This document shows, in pieces, positions 1 through 7,402 of a DNA stretch of 12,965 nucleotides. The notes below the pieces were generated by a model that did no database searches, was not told the DNA's origin, and saw only the letters and a list, made by a program, of their open reading frames with translations. Made by a program: the position numbers and the translations under genes. How positions within the stretch are numbered: the first letter of the stretch is position 1; each line of letters starts with the position of its first letter. Origin of the DNA: Archangiaceae bacterium (GTDB lineage: Bacteria; Myxococcota; Myxococcia; Myxococcales; Myxococcaceae); assembly GCA_023248915.1 (NCBI GenBank), contig JAHFDQ010000110.1, positions 1-12,965 on the forward strand, read 5' to 3'.

Positions 1-1832
1 TCGGGGACTTCCCACCTTGGAATGGAAAGCCGCCTGACGGTCGCGTCCTCGACGTTGGACGCCGCCATCCGCAGGGGCCCGCCGTCGGGTTCCAGCAACA
101 GTAGAAAGGCGTTGGGCGTGCCGGTGATGCGCGCAAGCTGGCGGACGCCAGCCGACAACACCTCGGAAAGCTCGAGGTGCTGGGCGAGGAGCGCCCCGAG
201 CTCGTTCAGGAGCGCCAAGTCCTTCGCCCGCCGGCGTTCTCTCTCGAGGTGGCGGGCGTGCTCGATGGCTACGCCGACGTGCCCCGCGCAGCTCTCGAGC
301 AGGCGCACCTCGTTCTCGCCCAGCGGGTGCGGGCCCCGGCGCTCGATGCAGAACGCGCCCACCAGGCGGTCGTTCGCCACCAGCGGGGTGGCGGCGACGC
401 GACACGGAGCGACGCCGAGCCTGCAGCTCGCGCCGTCGAGTCGGGTCTCGCGGTTGCGAAAGGCGAGGTCACAGGCGCAGTCTGGAAGACGGGTTGCCCC
501 GTGAGAGAGCCCGCACCCACGGGTTCCGGACGTCGAGCCGTGCCTTCCCGCGACGACCAGCCGCTCGCCGTCAAACAACTGTATCGTGCTCGCGTCCACC
601 GCCAGGGAACGGGTGACCTTCTCGAGGACGCGGTCGACCAGCGGGCCGACCTCGGTGGCTTCCGAGGCGATTCGGCTCAAGTCATACAGGAGCGACAGCT
701 CGACCACGCGGCGCGCCTCGTCAAGCCGGAAGCGCGCCCGCTCGACCTGAATCGTTATCTGCTCGGCGAGGACCTTCGCGGGGGACAGCTCGTCCGCCGA
801 GTAGGGCTGTGGTCGTCGCCGCGACAGCAGCAGCGTTCCGGCCAGGCGGCCCTCTGCGAGCAGCGGCACGAACGCGCCCTCGATGTGGCCGCGCCGCCCG
901 GCCTCGGCCCGGTACTCCTTGGGGAGGTCGCGCCCGACATTGAAGGCGAACGGGTCGAGCGGCGCCCGCCGTCCGGGGGGGAGAATGGCCTCCAGGGGCA
1001 GTCGCTGGGACGAGTCGAGCTCACCCTGGGTGCCAAAGTCGCCGCCGAGCACCAGCTCGGTGCCGCGCGCGTCGAGCAGGTAGATGAGGGCGACGTCGCT
1101 GTCGGTGGCCTCGGCGGCGCTCGCCGCGAAGAGTGGCAGGGCCGCCTCCAGGCTCAATCCGCTGCCGACCAGCGTGACCGCCTGAATCGCCGCGAGATGC
1201 CGGTTCTTCCGCTCGAGGTCGCAGATGTTCTCGGCGCTCTCGAGCGCCGACGAGACCTGCAGCGCGAACAGGCCCAGCGCGGCGCCGTCGGCCTCGCCGA
1301 GGACGGTAGCGGTCAGGACGAGCACGCCCCAGGGGCGGTCGTGCACGAAGAGGGGGGCCAGCACCCCCCGAACCAATCCCAACCTCGCCGACTCGGCGTC
1401 GAGCCCGGCGCGCTTCCCCCGAGTGCCGGCAGCGAAGACCGGCTCGAAGCAGGTGACCAGGTTCTCCTCGTACTGCCAGCGGCGGCGCTCGAGGCAGCGG
1501 CGCACCGGCTCGACCGCGGCCAGCGGAACGGGCACCGACCGGTAGGGGGCGCCGACGTAACGGTCGAAGAGCCTCTCCACCTCGGCGCTGGCGCTGGCGC
1601 GCAACAGCGTCAGTTGGTCGCCCGCCAGCTTCAGCACCGCCGCGAGCAGGCCGAGCGACCTGAGCCCTTCGCACAAGGTGTCGAGCGCCTCGACCTCGGT
1701 GCGCGCGCGCTGCACCTTCGCCGCGAGCTCGGACAGGGAAGGCAAGAGCGGCTTCTTCCGGGCGCGGGCGGCGGCGCCTCGCCGCGGCGTCGGGGCGCGA
1801 GGGCGCTTCGCGGCGCGTCTCGAAGGGGCCAT
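1..1832 (-). CDS. Multi-GAF-domain sensory protein, C-terminus beyond window (partial)
   Basis: The frame is open for 610 codons from an ATG at 1832 to the left edge with no stop, so the C-terminus is missing. Residues 1-30 are a basic, Ala/Pro/Arg-rich, probably disordered tail. Then follow GAF-like units at about 40-205, 210-370, 375-530 and 535 onward, joined by charged helices typical of signalling linkers (for example around 520-545, ending in a run of Arg/Lys/Glu). GAF domains bind small ligands or chromophores, or only dimerise. Such arrays usually end in a histidine kinase, a GGDEF or a sigma-54 activator domain, and which one applies here cannot be seen. No transmembrane segment or signal peptide is visible, so the protein is probably cytoplasmic. 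The third GAF is unusually cysteine-rich (C440, C452, C454, C470, C477, C495, C515). No good Shine-Dalgarno precedes the ATG, but no closer alternative start exists. It is divergent from the acyl-CoA synthetase gene. GAF assignment is fairly sure; the output domain is unknown. Confidence 0.85.
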   Translation of the reverse strand, partial: MAPSRRAAKRPRAPTPRRGAAARARKKPLLPSLSELAAKVQRARTEVEALDTLCEGLRSLGLLAAVLKLAGDQLTLLRASASAEVERLFDRYVGAPYRSVPVPLAAVEPVRRCLERRRWQYEENLVTCFEPVFAAGTRGKRAGLDAESARLGLVRGVLAPLFVHDRPWGVLVLTATVLGEADGAALGLFALQVSSALESAENICDLERKNRHLAAIQAVTLVGSGLSLEAALPLFAASAAEATDSDVALIYLLDARGTELVLGGDFGTQGELDSSQRLPLEAILPPGRRAPLDPFAFNVGRDLPKEYRAEAGRRGHIEGAFVPLLAEGRLAGTLLLSRRRPQPYSADELSPAKVLAEQITIQVERARFRLDEARRVVELSLLYDLSRIASEATEVGPLVDRVLEKVTRSLAVDASTIQLFDGERLVVAGRHGSTSGTRGCGLSHGATRLPDCACDLAFRNRETRLDGASCRLGVAPCRVAATPLVANDRLVGAFCIERRGPHPLGENEVRLLESCAGHVGVAIEHARHLERERRRAKDLALLNELGALLAQHLELSEVLSAGVRQLARITGTPNAFLLLLEPDGGPLRMAASNVEDATVRRLSIPRWEVP

Positions 1833-1943
1833 GAGGGCGGCGAGGCTACCCTGTCTGGCGGCCTGAGACGATGGTTCGGGGCCCGACACGCCCCGTGCAA
1901 CTCGTCGTCGCGCTCGGGGGCGCGGCGAGGTATCCGTAGGCCC
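1833..1943. promoter_or_regulatory. Divergent intergenic region
   Basis: These 111 bp separate the start codons of the GAF protein (minus) and the acyl-CoA synthetase (plus). They must carry the promoter of the synthetase, and probably that of the GAF gene too. I see no clear -35/-10 pair, no sigma-54 type GG/GC element and no convincing palindrome. The call rests on gene arrangement alone. Confidence 0.4.
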
Positions 1944-4058
1944 ATGGCCATCGACCGTTCGCTCGCTTCGCTCTTTCGGCCCCGCTCGGTGGCGGTGGTC
2001 GGCGCCTCGCGGCGCCCCGGTTCGGTGGGCGGAGCCGTCTTCGCGAACCTCTTGAAGGGCGGGTTCCAGGGCCCGGCCTACCCCGTCAACGCCAAGGCGG
2101 CGCACGTGCAGTCGGTGCGCGCCTGGCCGACGCTCGAGTCGCTGCCCGAGGTGCCCGAGCTGGTGGTGGTGGCGGTGCCCTCGGCGCAGGTACCCGAGGT
2201 GGTCGAGCGGGCGGCGAAGCTGGGAGTCGGCGCCACCATCGTGCTCACCGCTGGCTTTCGCGAGGTGGGCGAGGCCGGCCGGCTGGCCGAGTCGCGGCTG
2301 GTCGAGTCGGCGCGGGCGGCGAAAATGGTGCTCCTGGGCCCGAACTGCCTGGGGGCCCAGAATCCCGATCCGGCGGTCCGGCTCGACGCCACCTTCGCCA
2401 CTACCTTCGCGCCGGACGGCGGCGTGGCCTACGCCTCGCAGTCGGGGGCGCTGGGGCTGGCCGCGCTGGACTACGCCCGCGAGCTGGGCATCGGCATCTC
2501 GGCCTTCGCGTCGCTGGGCAACAAGGCCGACGTCTCGGGCAACGACTTGCTCGAGCACTTCGAGAGCGATCCGCGAACCCAGGTGGTGCTGCTCTACCTC
2601 GAGTCGCTGGGCAACCCGGCCCGCTTTCGGGAAATCGCGGCGCGGGTCGGCAGGAAGAAGCCCATCGCCATGGTGAAGAGCGGCCGTTCGAGTTCGGGGG
2701 CGCGCGCGGCCGGGTCGCACACCGGGGCGCTGGCAGGCCCCGACGCGGCCATCTCGGCGCTGTGCGCGCAGACCGGCGTCATCCGCGCCGACACCCTCGA
2801 GCAGCTGTTCGACGTGGCGATGGTGCTGGTGAACCAGCCGGCGCCCCGGGGCCGGAGGGTGGGGGTGGTCACCAACGCGGGGGGGCCGGGAATTCTCGCC
2901 ACCGACGCGCTCGAGGCGGCGGGGTTGCTGGTGCCCCGGCTCTCGGCCGGCACCGAGCGGACTTTGCGAGGGCTGTTGAAGGCGGAAGCGTCGGTGCAGA
3001 ACCCGGTGGACGTGCTGGCCGATTCCGACCCCGAGGCGTACCGCGCGGCGTTGCAGCACGTGCTCGCCGACCCCGAGGTCGACGCGGTGGTGGCGCTGTA
3101 CGTGCCTCCGGTGACCAGCCACGCCGAGAGCGTGGCCGCCGCCATCGTGCAGGCCGCGGCCGGAACCGACAAGCCGGTGCTGTCGTGCTTCATGGGCTCG
3201 CACGGGGTGCCCGAGGCGCTGGCTTCGCTGCACAAGAAGAAGGTGCCTTCCTTCCGCTTTCCGGAAGGGGCGGCCAAGGCGCTGGCCCTGGCGGTGGCCT
3301 ACGCCGAGTGGCGCGACACTCCGCCGTCGAGGGTGGAAGCGACGCCTCCGGCCCCGCCGGCCGCGGTCGCGCTCTTGGCCCGGGCGCGGGCGCGGCTCGG
3401 CCCGCAAGGGGGTTGGCTCGACGCGGCCGAGGCGGCCTCGTTCGCCGCGGCATGGGGCCTGTCGCTGGTGGCAGAGCGCCGGGTCGAACCGTCGGCCGGG
3501 GCTGCCGAGGCCGCCGCCGCCGAGCTCGGCTTTCCGGTGGTGCTGAAGGCCGAGGTGGAAGGGGTCGTCCACAAGACGGAGGCCGGGGCGGTCGCGCTCG
3601 GGCTGACCTCGGTAGAGCAGGTGCGGGCGGCCGCCCAGCGCATGGCCGTGCTCGACCCCCTGGCGTTCGTGGTCCAGCGGCAGCTCGAGGGCGGCGAGGA
3701 GTGGCTGGTCGGCGCCGTGCGCGACCCGCTGTACGGCCCGCTGGTGGCGGTGGGCGCCGGCGGCGCCCGGGCCGAGCTGTGGCGGGACACCTGCCAGCGC
3801 CTTGCGCCGCTCGCCGCGGCCGACGTCGAGGCGCTGCTCGAAGGGCCGAGGGTGGGGCAGACGCTGCACGGGTTTCGCGGCGCCCCCCCGCTCGACCGGA
3901 ATGCGCTCGAGCACCAGGTGCGCGCGCTCGCGGCGGCCGCCTGCGCGCACCCCGAGCTCGCCGAGCTGGAGATGAACCCGGTGCGCGTGCAAAGACAGGG
4001 GCACGGGGCTATCGCAGTTGATCTGCGCGTTCACCTGGGGCGCCTGCCCGCCGACTAG
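1944..4058 (+). CDS. ADP-forming acyl-CoA (acetyl-CoA) synthetase, fused alpha-beta chain
   Basis: This 704-residue cytosolic enzyme is expected to interconvert acyl-CoA + ADP + Pi and free acid + ATP + CoA. Domains in order: CoA-binding Rossmann domain (about 8-140, with SVAVVGAS at 15-22 and GPNCLG at 132-137), succinyl-CoA-ligase-like domains (about 150-450), and a C-terminal ATP-grasp domain (about 480-700). The phosphohistidine candidate is H259 in the GSHTGALAG motif. A second conserved histidine, H543, sits in the HKTEAG motif of the ATP-grasp part, and ELEMNPV (674-680) matches the metal-binding end of the family. There is no GNAT domain, so it is the plain synthetase and not the protein acetyltransferase (Pat-type) fusion. 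I chose the ATG at 1944 because homology begins there; the same frame stays open back to 177, but that extension is antisense to the GAF gene. A weak GGCGAGG lies about 14 nt upstream. Acyl substrate cannot be told from sequence. Confidence 0.92.
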   Translation: MAIDRSLASLFRPRSVAVVGASRRPGSVGGAVFANLLKGGFQGPAYPVNAKAAHVQSVRAWPTLESLPEVPELVVVAVPSAQVPEVVERAAKLGVGATIVLTAGFREVGEAGRLAESRLVESARAAKMVLLGPNCLGAQNPDPAVRLDATFATTFAPDGGVAYASQSGALGLAALDYARELGIGISAFASLGNKADVSGNDLLEHFESDPRTQVVLLYLESLGNPARFREIAARVGRKKPIAMVKSGRSSSGARAAGSHTGALAGPDAAISALCAQTGVIRADTLEQLFDVAMVLVNQPAPRGRRVGVVTNAGGPGILATDALEAAGLLVPRLSAGTERTLRGLLKAEASVQNPVDVLADSDPEAYRAALQHVLADPEVDAVVALYVPPVTSHAESVAAAIVQAAAGTDKPVLSCFMGSHGVPEALASLHKKKVPSFRFPEGAAKALALAVAYAEWRDTPPSRVEATPPAPPAAVALLARARARLGPQGGWLDAAEAASFAAAWGLSLVAERRVEPSAGAAEAAAAELGFPVVLKAEVEGVVHKTEAGAVALGLTSVEQVRAAAQRMAVLDPLAFVVQRQLEGGEEWLVGAVRDPLYGPLVAVGAGGARAELWRDTCQRLAPLAAADVEALLEGPRVGQTLHGFRGAPPLDRNALEHQVRALAAAACAHPELAELEMNPVRVQRQGHGAIAVDLRVHLGRLPAD

Positions 4059-4076
4059 CCTCGAGAGACTTCTCCC

Positions 4077-4562
4077 ATGCCCCTGCACCCCGCCATCGTG
4101 CACCTGCCCATCGGCCTGGCGCTGGTGATGCCCTTCCTCGCGGCCGGGCTGGCCTTCGCCATCTGGCGCGGCAAGCTGCCGGCGCTCGCCTTCGGCATCG
4201 TGGTGGGGCTGCAGGCGGCGGCCCTCGGCGCGGGCTTCGCCGCCTACGCCACCGGGGGCGACGACCAGCGCAAGGTCGAGCGCGTGGTGGCCGAGAAGGT
4301 CATCGAGGCTCATGAAGAAGCGGCCGAGCTGTACCTGTGGAGCCAGGCGGTGGCGCTCGCGCTCGCCGCGGGAGTGCTGGCGGCGCGAGGCAAGGCCGTC
4401 CGGGTGGCCCTCGGGGTGGCGATTGCCGCCTCGGCCGGCGTGTCCGCGCTGGCCCTGCGGGCGGGCACGGTTGGTGGCGAACTGGTCTACCGCCACGGCG
4501 CAGCGTCGGTCTTCGTGAGCGAGCCGCCGGTCATCCAGCCAGTCTCGCGCGACGGCGACTGA
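4077..4562 (+). CDS. DUF2231-like four-helix membrane protein
   Basis: This 161-residue integral membrane protein has four hydrophobic segments at about 9-29, 34-58, 86-103 and 108-130. The N-terminus MPLHPAIVHLPIGLAL and the end GGELVYRHGA (133-142) match the DUF2231 family, whose role is not established. Conserved-looking histidines H4, H9, H79 and H140 lie near helix ends, so metal or heme binding is possible but unproven. The ATG is preceded by GAGAGA at 4063-4068, 8 nt away. It starts 18 bp after the synthetase stop and is probably co-transcribed with it. It converges on the lipid kinase gene with only 3 bp between the stop codons, so no separate terminator fits between them. Confidence 0.8.
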   Translation: MPLHPAIVHLPIGLALVMPFLAAGLAFAIWRGKLPALAFGIVVGLQAAALGAGFAAYATGGDDQRKVERVVAEKVIEAHEEAAELYLWSQAVALALAAGVLAARGKAVRVALGVAIAASAGVSALALRAGTVGGELVYRHGAASVFVSEPPVIQPVSRDGD

Positions 4563-4565
4563 GGG

Positions 4566-5627
4566 CTACCTCGCCTCGAGGCCCGCCAGCGCGGTCGCGG
4601 CGCGCCAGTCGACCAGCTCGACCTTCTGCTCGGCCACCTTCAGCTCGAGCGAGTCGCGCGTGCCGCCGGCGTCGCCGCCCACCTGGAACGGCATTGGCCT
4701 CGAGAAGCGCACCCGCGCGTGGGTGACGAAGAAGTCGTGGGCGCCGGCCATCGGGTGCGCGCCGCGCCACAGCCGCGGGAGGTTGGCCACCGCTTCGAGC
4801 ACGTGCCGGTCGTAGATGCGCACGTTCAGGTGCCCCGGCATCGCGCGCGCGAACGGGGCGACGCGGAACCCGAAGCCCCACTCGGGAATGGTGGCGGCGA
4901 TGAAGACGTTCACCGGGCCGTCGTACAGGCTCTGCAGCCCGCCGCCGGTCGCGAGGCGCAGAGGCCGGCCCCGGCCGTCGACGAGGTAGGCCTCGGGGCC
5001 CAGGTTGACGAGCTCGCACCGCGGGGGCCCGTCGCGCCGGTACCCCGCCAGCTCGGCCGGAATGCTGAGCCGCGCGACCGAGTACAAGTAGCCGCCTAGC
5101 CCCTTGTGCACCCGGGTGGCGAGGCGCGAACCGAAGAGCTGGCTCGAGCGCTTGTCGAGGTTTCGGGCGTAGTCGTTCAGCACCCGCGCGTCCCACCCCA
5201 CGCCGCCGAAGGGACAGAGGCGACCTTCGATCTCGACCAGGTCGAAGCGGTGGGTGGGCAAGGGCCGGGGCAGGACGGGCAGCCGCTTCACCAGGGCGAA
5301 GTAGCCGCCCGCACCGGTGTGGTTGGCCCAGGCGTTACCCGTGCCGAGCCGCAGCGCCCCGACCGCGGGGAAGGCCCCCTTGCCGAGCTGGCGCAGTTGG
5401 TTCAACAGCAGCGTGACCGAACCGTCACCGCCGCCCACCAGCACGCAGGTGACGCCCTCGACCACGAGTGTCTCGACGTGACGCTGGGCCTGGTCGAAGT
5501 CGTCGGAGACGAGGACGAGCGCCTGGGGCAGGGCGCGGGTCATCGCCTTGACCACCCGAGGCGTCACCCGCTTGGCGCGGCCGTTGAAGAGCACCCCGAC
5601 GCCCTGGCCCGAGCCGAGTCGTTCCAT
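4566..5627 (-). CDS. Diacylglycerol-kinase-family lipid kinase
   Basis: This 353-residue protein has the DAGK catalytic fold, which phosphorylates lipid hydroxyls such as those of diacylglycerol or related lipids, using ATP at the membrane surface. The nucleotide-binding motif GGGDGS is at 65-70, after an N-terminal Rossmann-like half that includes VLFNGRA (12-18). A second family motif, LGTGNAWA, is at 94-101. Where the family usually shows (V/I)DGE near the C-terminus, this protein reads QVGGDAGG (315-322), so the usual acidic residue is shifted or replaced. No signal peptide or transmembrane helix is evident. The frame is open 54 codons further upstream, but conserved sequence starts at the ATG at 5627, which I prefer. 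No strong ribosome-binding site is seen for either start. Substrate is unknown. The nearest upstream minus-strand gene ends 277 bp away, so it is probably transcribed on its own. Confidence 0.85.
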   Translation of the reverse strand: MERLGSGQGVGVLFNGRAKRVTPRVVKAMTRALPQALVLVSDDFDQAQRHVETLVVEGVTCVLVGGGDGSVTLLLNQLRQLGKGAFPAVGALRLGTGNAWANHTGAGGYFALVKRLPVLPRPLPTHRFDLVEIEGRLCPFGGVGWDARVLNDYARNLDKRSSQLFGSRLATRVHKGLGGYLYSVARLSIPAELAGYRRDGPPRCELVNLGPEAYLVDGRGRPLRLATGGGLQSLYDGPVNVFIAATIPEWGFGFRVAPFARAMPGHLNVRIYDRHVLEAVANLPRLWRGAHPMAGAHDFFVTHARVRFSRPMPFQVGGDAGGTRDSLELKVAEQKVELVDWRAATALAGLEAR

Positions 5628-5835
5628 GTCGCGAAGGTACCACCGCGTCAGGCCGGCGCGGCCGACGCTCCGCCCACCGTGGTCGCGACCGGAAGCGAGA
5701 ACGAGAAGATGCTGCTCCGGCCCTCTGCTAGCGACCCGCCCCTCCAGGCGAGGTGCCCGGAATTGCCGACCGCGCCCGGAAGCGCACACCCGCGCGCAGA
5801 CTCATAGGCACCGCGTCCGGTCGCGGTTCAGCGGG

Positions 5836-5896
5836 CCCGACGCCGATCGTCCAGTGGAGGACTGTCTGCCCACGCCGGGACGTTCGGCGTCGCGGG
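5836..5896 (-). terminator. Strong hairpin just after the phosphofructokinase stop
   Basis: Inverted arms lie at 5836-5852 and 5878-5896. GACGCCGA pairs with TCGGCGTC and CGTCC with GGACG, separated by one mismatch. An outer CCC/GGG triplet pairs across a 2-nt bulge. The loop is 25 nt. It starts 8 nt after the minus-strand stop codon at 5905-5907. No T-tract follows, so it is not a canonical intrinsic terminator; an RNA-stabilising or Rho-assisted 3' end fits equally well. The rest of the 277-bp gap (5628-5904), where the lipid kinase promoter should be, shows nothing I can name. Confidence 0.5.
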
Positions 5897-5904
5897 TCGG
5901 GAAA

Positions 5905-7167
5905 CTACCTTCCTGCCTCGATCAGGTGGCTGAATTGCCGCTTGAACTCATCGGGCGCGAGGTGGGCGGTGGCGGCGCGCCGGGCCAGCGCCTGGGCGTC
6001 GTCGAAGTCGGGCTTGCGAAGGCGAATCATGTACGCGGCCGCGGTGCGGAAGCCGTCCGACGTGACGTCCACCATACGGACTCGCGTGCGCCCGGTCTGT
6101 GGGTCGAGAATCTCGCCGAACGGAATCGGCTTGAACTTGCCATTCTGAATCGAGATGAGCGCTCCGGTGCCGCCGGCCAACAGGTGCCGCGCGGCGTAGA
6201 AGCCCAGGTCGCGGGTGTATTCCATGTCGAAGGGAATGGGGTCGCAGCACCGAAGCTCGTAGCCGATGTTCTTGGCGACGATGGTGGCCTTGATGCCGAA
6301 TTCCTTCAGGCGGGCGTGCACCTGGGCCTTCAGAATCTCGCCGATGTTCACCTCGGCGATGCGGATGTGCCCGTGGGCGTCGCGCTCGATTTCGGGCAGG
6401 TCGGCCAGGTCGACCTCGTCCAGCTTCTCGACCAGGCCTTCGGCGAGCACGGCCACGCCGTCGCGAAGGCCGTCGGACAGGCGTTTGACGATGGCGCCGA
6501 CAAGTGTGTCGACGATGGTCTTCAGCGCCAGCCGCCCCGAGGGGAATTCCTCGGGCACCAGGGTGAGGGTGGCTCCCATCGATTTGCCGATGCCGAGCGC
6601 CAGGTGGCCCGCCTTCCGGCCCATGGCGATGACGAAGTACCAGCGGTGGGTGGTGCGCGCGTCCACCATCAGGTTCTTGACTATCTCGACGCCGACGTGG
6701 CGCGCGGTCTGGAAGCCGAAGGTGAAGGTTTCCGCGGGCAGGTCGAGGTCGTTGTCGATGGTCTTCGGCACATGCACGACTGAGATCTGGCCCTTCGACT
6801 TCTGCTCGAGCTTGTAAGCCGAGAAGCCGGTGTCGTCGCCGCCGATGGTGACGAGCTTGTCGACGTTGAGGCGCTGCAGCGACTGCACGCACCGGTCGAT
6901 GAGCTCTTCCTTCTTGGTGGGGTTGGCGCGTGAGATGCCGATGATGGACCCGCCGCGGAAGTGGCTGCGGCTGATGTCCTTGGTGGCGAGCGGCTGGGTG
7001 TGCGACAGGTCGCCTTCCATCAGCCACTCGAACCCGTCCTGAATGCCGACCATCTCTACGCCGGCCAGCTCGGCGTGAATGGTCGCCGCCCCGATGACGC
7101 TGTTGATGCCGGGGGCCGGGCCGCCGCCGACCAGGATTCCCATCTTCTTCTTCGTCTTGTCCGCCAT
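5905..7167 (-). CDS. 6-phosphofructokinase, residues of the pyrophosphate-dependent type
   Basis: This 420-residue cytosolic enzyme phosphorylates fructose 6-phosphate to the 1,6-bisphosphate in glycolysis. The glycine-rich phosphate-donor loop is at 14-20 (GGGPAPG). GGDDT at 109-113 and PKTIDND at 134-140 carry Asp112 and Lys135, where ATP-using enzymes normally have Gly in GGDGS and PGTIDND. These two changes are the known signature of PPi-dependent PFK, which is reversible and can work toward gluconeogenesis. D138 is the expected catalytic base, and MGR (182-184) contacts the sugar phosphate. I place the start at the ATG at 7167, which has AAGGAAG 7 nt upstream; the frame is open 16 codons further without support. 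The length fits the ~400-residue long PFK group. Donor preference is inferred from motifs and not proven; mixed ATP/PPi enzymes exist in this group. Confidence 0.93.
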   Translation of the reverse strand: MADKTKKKMGILVGGGPAPGINSVIGAATIHAELAGVEMVGIQDGFEWLMEGDLSHTQPLATKDISRSHFRGGSIIGISRANPTKKEELIDRCVQSLQRLNVDKLVTIGGDDTGFSAYKLEQKSKGQISVVHVPKTIDNDLDLPAETFTFGFQTARHVGVEIVKNLMVDARTTHRWYFVIAMGRKAGHLALGIGKSMGATLTLVPEEFPSGRLALKTIVDTLVGAIVKRLSDGLRDGVAVLAEGLVEKLDEVDLADLPEIERDAHGHIRIAEVNIGEILKAQVHARLKEFGIKATIVAKNIGYELRCCDPIPFDMEYTRDLGFYAARHLLAGGTGALISIQNGKFKPIPFGEILDPQTGRTRVRMVDVTSDGFRTAAAYMIRLRKPDFDDAQALARRAATAHLAPDEFKRQFSHLIEAGR

Positions 7168-7174
7168 GGGTACG

Positions 7175-7181
7175 CTTCCTT
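7175..7181 (-). promoter_or_regulatory. Ribosome-binding site of the phosphofructokinase gene
   Basis: On the minus strand AAGGAAG sits 7 nt before the ATG at 7167. This fixes the start there rather than at the upstream in-frame codon at 7215. Confidence 0.7.
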
Positions 7182-7306
7182 TCGGGGCGGCGACCCTAGC
7201 ACCTGGGAAGGCCATGCGCCGCGAGACGCCGGAGACGGAAGCGACCGAGCCGCTGGGCGCGTCCAGGGCTGTGGCCCTGCGGCGAGTGCCTCTTCGGGGC
7301 GATCTC

Positions 7307-7392
7307 GTTACAAATGTGCCTGAGAAGGTCGTCCCGGTTCCTTGGCCAGGCTCAAGTCCGCGGCGCCGAGCCTTCTGTGGAACATTTGTAAC
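7307..7392. repeat. 86-bp inverted-repeat element (22-bp arms), MITE-like or 3' hairpin
   Basis: The arms at 7307-7328 and 7371-7392 match at 19 of 22 positions. The outer 11 bp (GTTACAAATGT / ACATTTGTAAC) match perfectly, and an inner AGAAGG/CCTTCT also pairs. The core between them is 42 bp. The arm ends are strikingly AT-rich for this genome. Read as a mobile element, TA dinucleotides flank an 80-bp unit beginning CAAATGT and ending ACATTTG, with outer GT and AC, as if inserted into GTTAAC with TA duplication. That resembles non-autonomous elements of the IS630/Tc1-mariner group. Alternatively, it is an RNA hairpin starting 11 nt after the aminotransferase stop codon; no T-tract follows. 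No second copy is in the window. The rest of the 235-bp gap (7168-7402) should contain the PFK promoter, which I cannot pinpoint. Confidence 0.6.
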
Positions 7393-7402
7393 CCCGCCGA
7401 GG

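Noticed and set aside
177..1943. Long plus-strand frame continuous with the acyl-CoA synthetase, suggesting a 1293-residue fusion
   Set aside because: It is antisense to the GAF protein, which has recognisable domains; the extension is low-complexity Arg/Gln/Glu sequence without any domain. Synthetase homology starts at 1944.
5548..6783. 411-codon plus-strand frame across the lipid kinase/PFK region
   Set aside because: It is antisense to PFK, whose motifs are clear, and encodes a composition-driven Val/Asp/Gly/His mix with no domain.
7307..7392. Integron attC-like site, because of the GTT...AAC ends
   Set aside because: The core orientation is opposite to that of attC (RYYYAAC then GTTRRRY), the purine pattern fails (GTTACAA), and no integrase or cassette is present.
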